From contig CAKUEI010000064.1 of NCBI GenBank assembly GCA_934646175.1, forward strand, positions 1 to 9,879: a stretch of DNA of 9,879 nt. The letters run 5' to 3'. Both the position numbers and the translations under genes were made by a program. The DNA comes from an uncultured Oscillospiraceae bacterium (GTDB lineage: Bacteria > Bacillota > Clostridia > Oscillospirales > Oscillospiraceae). The notes beneath the pieces are model-generated. The model was not told where the DNA came from. It saw only the letters and a list, made by a program, of their open reading frames with translations, and searched no databases. Below, piece after piece: positions 6,559-9,879 of the stretch (position 1 is its first letter; the number at the start of each line of letters is the position of its first letter).

Positions 6559-7767
6559 ATGGAGAAATTGAGCCTTTACATTCATATCCCATTTTGCCGG
6601 AGCAAGTGCGATTACTGCGACTTTTACTCTCTGGCGGGGAGAGAGGACCGGATGGACGACTATCAGAAGGCGCTGCTGCGCCATCTGCGGGAGACGGCCC
6701 CCCATGCCAAGGGATATCAGGTGGAGAGCATCTATTTCGGCGGCGGGACGCCCAGCTTTTACGGCGAAAAGCGCCTGCGGGAGATCCTGAATCTGATCCG
6801 GCGGAAGTACAACGTCAATCACGACGCAGAGATCACGGTGGAGGCGAACCCCGACAGCGCAGACAAAAAGAGCCTGTGGTGGCTGAAGTTGGCGGGGTTC
6901 AACCGCATCTCCTTCGGGGTGCAGTCTGCGTGCAACACGGAACTGGCGGCCCTGCATCGGCCCCATACCTTTGAACAGGCTCAACAGGCCCTGCGGGATG
7001 CCCGGGCGGTGAAATTCAAGAATATTAGCATGGACCTGATCTACGGTCTGCCGGGGCAGGACATGGAAAGCTGGCAGCGGACGGTGGAGCAGGCGCTGGC
7101 CCTTGCGCCGGAGCACCTTTCCTGCTACGGGTTGAAGGTGGAGGAGGGAACGCCCCTTGCGGGCCGGGTGAATCGGGGGGAGAAGCTGCCGGACGACGAC
7201 CTGCAGGCAGACATGTACCTGTGGACGGTGCAGCGGCTGAGCGAGGCCGGGTACCGGCAGTACGAGATCTCCAACTTCGCAAAGCCGGGGTTCCAGTCCC
7301 GGCACAATCTGCGCTACTGGATGATGAAGCCCTATCTGGGTTTCGGGCCGGGAGCCCATTCAGACTTCGGTGGGCGGCGGTACAGCTTCGTCCGCGATCT
7401 GGACAGGTACATTGAGGGCGTGCTCCACGCGGGAACGGTGATCGACCAATCGGAGATGATCCCCCAGAGGGAACGGAGCGGCGAATACCTGATGCTGTAT
7501 CTGCGCACCACCCGGGGCATTGAGGAATGGGAGTACCGCCGGAACTATTTCATGAACTTTGACGTGCTGGAAAGCAAGCTGGCGGAATTTGAGCACCGGG
7601 GCTGGGCTACCCGGGCAGGCACCCGGTGGCGGCTGACGCCGAAGGGCTTTCTCATTTCCAACCAGTTGATCGTGGAACTGATGGAACGGCAGGAGGCCGC
7701 CGGACTTTCCAATGTGCTGGACCGGCTGAAGCGGGAAAGCGAAAGAGCCGGGGAACCGGAGGAATAG
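6559..7767 (+). CDS. hemW: Radical SAM heme chaperone HemW
   Basis: HemN-like radical SAM protein. Characterised HemW members bind heme and pass it to respiratory proteins rather than oxidising coproporphyrinogen. It has 402 residues. The SAM-cluster motif is C13-x3-C17-x2-C20 in PFCRSKCDYCDFYS. SAM-binding motifs are GGGTPS (61-66), EANPDS (95-100) and RISFGVQS (116-123). HNLRYW (249-254) matches the HNxxYW motif linked to heme binding in HemW. A winged-helix-like C-terminal domain follows (about 300-385). ATG 6559 is chosen because GAGGTG (6546-6551) lies 7 nt upstream and the TATAAT box lies just before it; the open frame further upstream precedes the promoter. In many Bacillota hemW sits beside lepA and hrcA, but here it stands alone. 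Its stop codon lies inside the terminator stem. Confidence 0.93.
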   Translation: MEKLSLYIHIPFCRSKCDYCDFYSLAGREDRMDDYQKALLRHLRETAPHAKGYQVESIYFGGGTPSFYGEKRLREILNLIRRKYNVNHDAEITVEANPDSADKKSLWWLKLAGFNRISFGVQSACNTELAALHRPHTFEQAQQALRDARAVKFKNISMDLIYGLPGQDMESWQRTVEQALALAPEHLSCYGLKVEEGTPLAGRVNRGEKLPDDDLQADMYLWTVQRLSEAGYRQYEISNFAKPGFQSRHNLRYWMMKPYLGFGPGAHSDFGGRRYSFVRDLDRYIEGVLHAGTVIDQSEMIPQRERSGEYLMLYLRTTRGIEEWEYRRNYFMNFDVLESKLAEFEHRGWATRAGTRWRLTPKGFLISNQLIVELMERQEAAGLSNVLDRLKRESERAGEPEE

Positions 7768-7815
7768 AATAGAAGGACGCTCTGCAAAACGTGCAGAGCG
7801 TCCTTCTATTCTATT
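7763..7815. terminator. Bidirectional terminator between hemW and the vanZ-like gene
   Basis: A 24-bp perfect inverted repeat (7763-7786 with 7792-7815) with the loop AAACG. It fills the whole 49-nt gap between the two convergent stop codons (7765-7767 on plus, 7817-7819 on minus) and includes the hemW stop. There is no long T-run, but the stem outer arm is AT-rich. Confidence 0.8.
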
Positions 7816-7816
7816 A

Positions 7817-8413
7817 TTATATGGTATGCACCCGAAAATGGGCGCAGAAGCGAGGCGTAGTGCGGCGAAGCAGAAGAAAGAGCAGCATGCCCAGAAACGT
7901 GCCAAAGGTGTTGAGAATAAGATCGTCCACATCGGTACCCCGGGCCATGGGGAGCTGGCACAGCTCAATGCAGAGGGAAGAAAGGGCGCCGATGAGCACT
8001 GACCAGCCGGGAGCCATCCTCCACAGAAGAGGTGGGCAGAAGCCAATAGGAAGGAAGAGAATGATGTTGCCCAGACAGTTGATGAGAAAATAGTCCCGGT
8101 TGCCGTACACGCAGACCTCGTACCACGTCTGCTCGATGATCTTGAAGGGGATGAGGTTGAGACCGCCCTTCCCCGTGGTGGGGATAAAGTGCGGAAGGCC
8201 GCTCTGCCAGGAAACAGGTGGGCACACCGTCAAAGCGGCAAGCCCCACCAGAAAGAGAAAGAAGAGAAAAAGGACCGCTTCCCGTGCGGGGGAGAAGGCA
8301 AGTCTGCGCCGGGTGAGGACGCGGACTCGGCAGATCCGCCAGATCAGCAGGGGCAGCAGCGCACAGCCCATAAAGGGAACGGCACGAAAGACGAAGCGAA
8401 GAATGGACTGCAT
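7817..8413 (-). CDS. VanZ-family membrane protein
   Basis: Small integral membrane protein of 198 residues. About four hydrophobic segments are visible (roughly 8-27, 46-64, 108-130 and 137-182, the last long enough to be two). The VanZ-family pattern is clear: NLIPF (86-90), LGNIILFLPIGF (114-125) and IELCQLPMARGTDVDDLILNTFGTFLG (149-175). The name comes from a teicoplanin-resistance accessory protein; most genomic relatives have no proven role, so antibiotic resistance should not be inferred. Its ATG lies 3 nt beyond the metA stop and no ribosome-binding site is visible, so it is probably translated by coupling to metA. Why a cell-envelope type gene follows a methionine gene is unclear. Confidence 0.85.
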   Translation of the reverse strand: MQSILRFVFRAVPFMGCALLPLLIWRICRVRVLTRRRLAFSPAREAVLFLFFLFLVGLAALTVCPPVSWQSGLPHFIPTTGKGGLNLIPFKIIEQTWYEVCVYGNRDYFLINCLGNIILFLPIGFCPPLLWRMAPGWSVLIGALSSLCIELCQLPMARGTDVDDLILNTFGTFLGMLLFLLLRRTTPRFCAHFRVHTI

Positions 8414-8416
8414 GAT

Positions 8417-9331
8417 TTACAGACTGTGCAGGTCGTAGGGAGTGGTCTGGTATACATAGTAGTTGAGCCAGTTGGAGAAAAGCAGCTGGCCTGCACTGCG
8501 CCAGTGGACCACAGGGGCCTGCGCCGGGTCGTCCTGAGGGAAATAGTGCTTGGGCACGTCGATGGAAAGTCCCTTATTTACGTCGCGGAAGTATTCGCGG
8601 GAAAGGGTGTCCGCATCGTACTCCAGATGACCGCTGACGAAAAGCTGACGGTTATCCTCACTCTTGCAGCAGAAAACGCCGGCCTCTTCCGAGACGGCCA
8701 GAAGCTCCAGAGAGGGGACCTTCAGGATATCCTCCGCCAGTACCTCCGTATGGCGGGACTGGGGGGCAAGGAAGGTGTCGTCAAAGCCGCGGAAGAGGGG
8801 GGAGTTGGGACGGAGGATGGTGTGCTCGAAGATGCCGAAAAGCTTTTTCGGCAGAGTGTACTTAGGAATACCGTAATGATAGTAAAGCCCGGCCTGCATT
8901 CCCCAGCAGATATGTAGGGTGGAGTGGACGTGAGTCTTTGTCCACTCCATGATGGCGCACAGCTCGTCCCAGTACTCCACATCGGTGAAGTCCAGATTCT
9001 CAACCGGCGCGCCGGTGATGATCATGCCGTCATACCGGCGGTCCTTGATCTGGTCAAAGGTGGTGTAAAAGGACTCCAGATGGCTGCGGTCGGTGTTGTG
9101 GGACTCATAGGAAGCGGTTTTCAGAAGGTCCACCTGGATCTGAAGGGGAGTATTAGACAGCTTACGGAGAAGCTGCGTCTCAGTGATGACCTTGGTGGGC
9201 ATCAGATTCAGAATGATCAGGTTCAAAGGACGAATGTCCTGGTGAAGAGCGCGATGCTCTGTCATGACGAAGATGTTTTCACTCTCCAGCACTGCGGTGG
9301 CAGGCAGAGAATCGGGAATGCGAATGGGCAT
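8417..9331 (-). CDS. metA: Homoserine O-acetyltransferase/O-succinyltransferase MetA
   Basis: Commits homoserine to methionine synthesis by acylating its hydroxyl group. From ATG 9331 (MPIRIPD) it has 304 residues and matches E. coli numbering. Catalytic residues are C142 (CWGMQA), H235 and E237 (GHLEYD). Residue 111 is Glu in GAPVE. In MetA enzymes studied, Glu111 goes with acetyl-CoA and Gly111 with succinyl-CoA, so O-acetylhomoserine is the predicted product. The ATG at 9331 is preferred to the in-frame GTG at 9340 because the GTG lies inside the Shine-Dalgarno GAGGTGA (9337-9343), 5 nt from the ATG. The leader of about 30 nt leaves no room for a SAM riboswitch or T-box. The vanZ-like gene follows after 3 nt. 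Confidence 0.95.
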   Translation of the reverse strand: MPIRIPDSLPATAVLESENIFVMTEHRALHQDIRPLNLIILNLMPTKVITETQLLRKLSNTPLQIQVDLLKTASYESHNTDRSHLESFYTTFDQIKDRRYDGMIITGAPVENLDFTDVEYWDELCAIMEWTKTHVHSTLHICWGMQAGLYYHYGIPKYTLPKKLFGIFEHTILRPNSPLFRGFDDTFLAPQSRHTEVLAEDILKVPSLELLAVSEEAGVFCCKSEDNRQLFVSGHLEYDADTLSREYFRDVNKGLSIDVPKHYFPQDDPAQAPVVHWRSAGQLLFSNWLNYYVYQTTPYDLHSL

Positions 9332-9367
9332 GGCGTTCACCTCTCCAAGTCAGATTTCATATATATT

Positions 9368-9396
9368 AAGGTAGCACATTTCGTGTCCGCCTGCAA
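9368..9396 (-). promoter_or_regulatory. Candidate promoter of metA
   Basis: On the minus strand: TTGCAG (9396-9391), a 17-nt spacer and TACCTT (9373-9368), with TGC before the -10 giving an extended -10 form. The start would be near 9361. The -10 is a weak match (3 of 6), but no better pair with correct spacing was found. Confidence 0.45.
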
Positions 9397-9427
9397 GAGT
9401 ATATGCGCGGGCAAATGTCCGCGAGAG

Positions 9428-9486
9428 AAAGAAAATCAAAAAACTTCGAAAAAGGGGTTGACAAGTGCTTATAGGTCTGGTATATT
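9428..9486 (+). promoter_or_regulatory. rRNA operon promoter P1 with upstream A-tracts
   Basis: Perfect -35 TTGACA (9458-9463), a 17-nt spacer and -10 TATATT (9481-9486, 5 of 6). A-tracts upstream (9432-9435, 9438-9443 and 9449-9453) resemble an UP element that binds the alpha subunits of RNA polymerase. It is the first of two tandem promoters for the 16S gene. Confidence 0.85.
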
Positions 9487-9532
9487 AGACAAGCGCTTGA
9501 GCGAGGGGAAACAAAAAATCTCCTGAAGAACG

Positions 9533-9591
9533 AAAAAAGTTCAAAAAACTTCAAAAAAGTTCTTGACAAAAGCTTGAGGGTGTGTTAAAAT
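9533..9591 (+). promoter_or_regulatory. rRNA operon promoter P2 with phased A-tracts
   Basis: Perfect -35 TTGACA (9563-9568), a 17-nt spacer and -10 TAAAAT (9586-9591, 5 of 6) preceded by TGT, an extended -10. Three A6 tracts start at exact 10-bp steps (9533-9538, 9543-9548, 9553-9558), as expected of an UP element on curved DNA; a further A6 lies at 9513-9518. The start site should be near 9598. Confidence 0.88.
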
Positions 9592-9597
9592 GAAATT

Positions 9598-9817
9598 CCG
9601 CTGTGAGGGGCGCGAGTGAGTGACCTAAACAAAGCGGAGCGTGCACCTTGTAAATTAAACAACGTGAGATAACACGAAAAAGCACCAGAAAAGGACGAAA
9701 GTCCTTTTCAAGCAGAGATGTTTGAGAAGGGCGTCCAAAGATTTCTTTGAAGCTATGATTTAGTTTTCGATGAAATGTGAATTGATTTAAGCAGCTGAGA
9801 AGTTGTTTAGATACCAT
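9598..9817 (+). other. rRNA operon leader
   Basis: Transcribed spacer between P2 and mature 16S. It has a weak stem TCCGCT/AGCGGA (9597-9602 with 9633-9638) at its 5' end. A boxA-like segment, CCTTGTAAATTAAACAAC (9646-9663), may bind antitermination factors. A clean hairpin GAAAAGGAC-GAAA-GTCCTTTTC (9688-9709) and a small CAAAG/CTTTG stem (9736-9749) follow. No coding gene is supported. The AT-rich part next to 16S probably holds processing sites, but the partner strand beyond 16S is outside the window. Confidence 0.6.

Positions 9818-9879
<62 letters not shown>

Noticed and set aside
7817..8413. Glycopeptide-resistance gene
   Set aside because: Only the VanZ fold is present; no vanH, vanA, vanX or regulator genes lie nearby, and the neighbour is metA.
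9332..9361. SAM riboswitch or T-box in front of metA
   Set aside because: The predicted leader is only about 30 nt and shows no stem structure.
9688..9709. Hairpin in the rRNA leader as an intrinsic terminator
   Set aside because: The stem ends in TTTTC but no T-run follows, and a terminator before 16S would be unusual; it is more likely a leader processing or antitermination element.

Overview
The window looks like chromosomal DNA from a Bacillota of class Clostridia, most likely an Oscillospirales gut anaerobe. This rests on GC-rich, GC3-biased genes between AT-rich sigma-A type promoters (near-consensus TTGACA-17-TATAAT), purine-rich Shine-Dalgarno sites, and the 5' end of a 16S rRNA gene with a Bacillota-like start. 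The taxon is an inference. No mobile element, CRISPR array, tRNA or phage gene was seen.

Layout. Bases 1-2587 (+) hold two paralogous GPH-family (MelB-like) cation:sugar symporters. The first enters from the left edge and is followed by a strong terminator (867-902). The second has its own promoter (1012-1040). Bases 2686-5275 (+) are a three-gene operon behind a consensus promoter: mutY (A/G mismatch glycosylase), tdk (type II thymidine kinase) and a PflX-like radical SAM protein whose GTG start overlaps the tdk stop by 4 nt. Bases 5276-5441 hold an unassigned promoter, an operator-like inverted repeat and a long hairpin, but no convincing gene. An RluA-type pseudouridine synthase (5442-6410, -) and the radical SAM heme chaperone hemW (6559-7767, +) then diverge from back-to-back promoters. 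A 24-bp perfect hairpin (7763-7815) separates hemW from the convergent metA-vanZ-like pair (9331 to 7817, -). Bases 9341-9817 carry the divergent metA promoter, two tandem rRNA promoters with phased A-tracts, and the rRNA leader. The 16S gene starts near 9818 and runs off the right edge.

How the genes relate. mutY and tdk both serve DNA maintenance and precursor supply. The radical SAM gene sharing their transcript has no settled function. MetA has Glu at the position that selects acetyl-CoA over succinyl-CoA, so methionine synthesis probably goes through O-acetylhomoserine. Most of the window is ordinary housekeeping content. The most notable signals are non-coding: the orphan promoter/operator/hairpin at 5295-5437, and the rRNA promoters, which look like a 105-bp-offset duplication. 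All calls come from reading the sequence; no similarity search was run.
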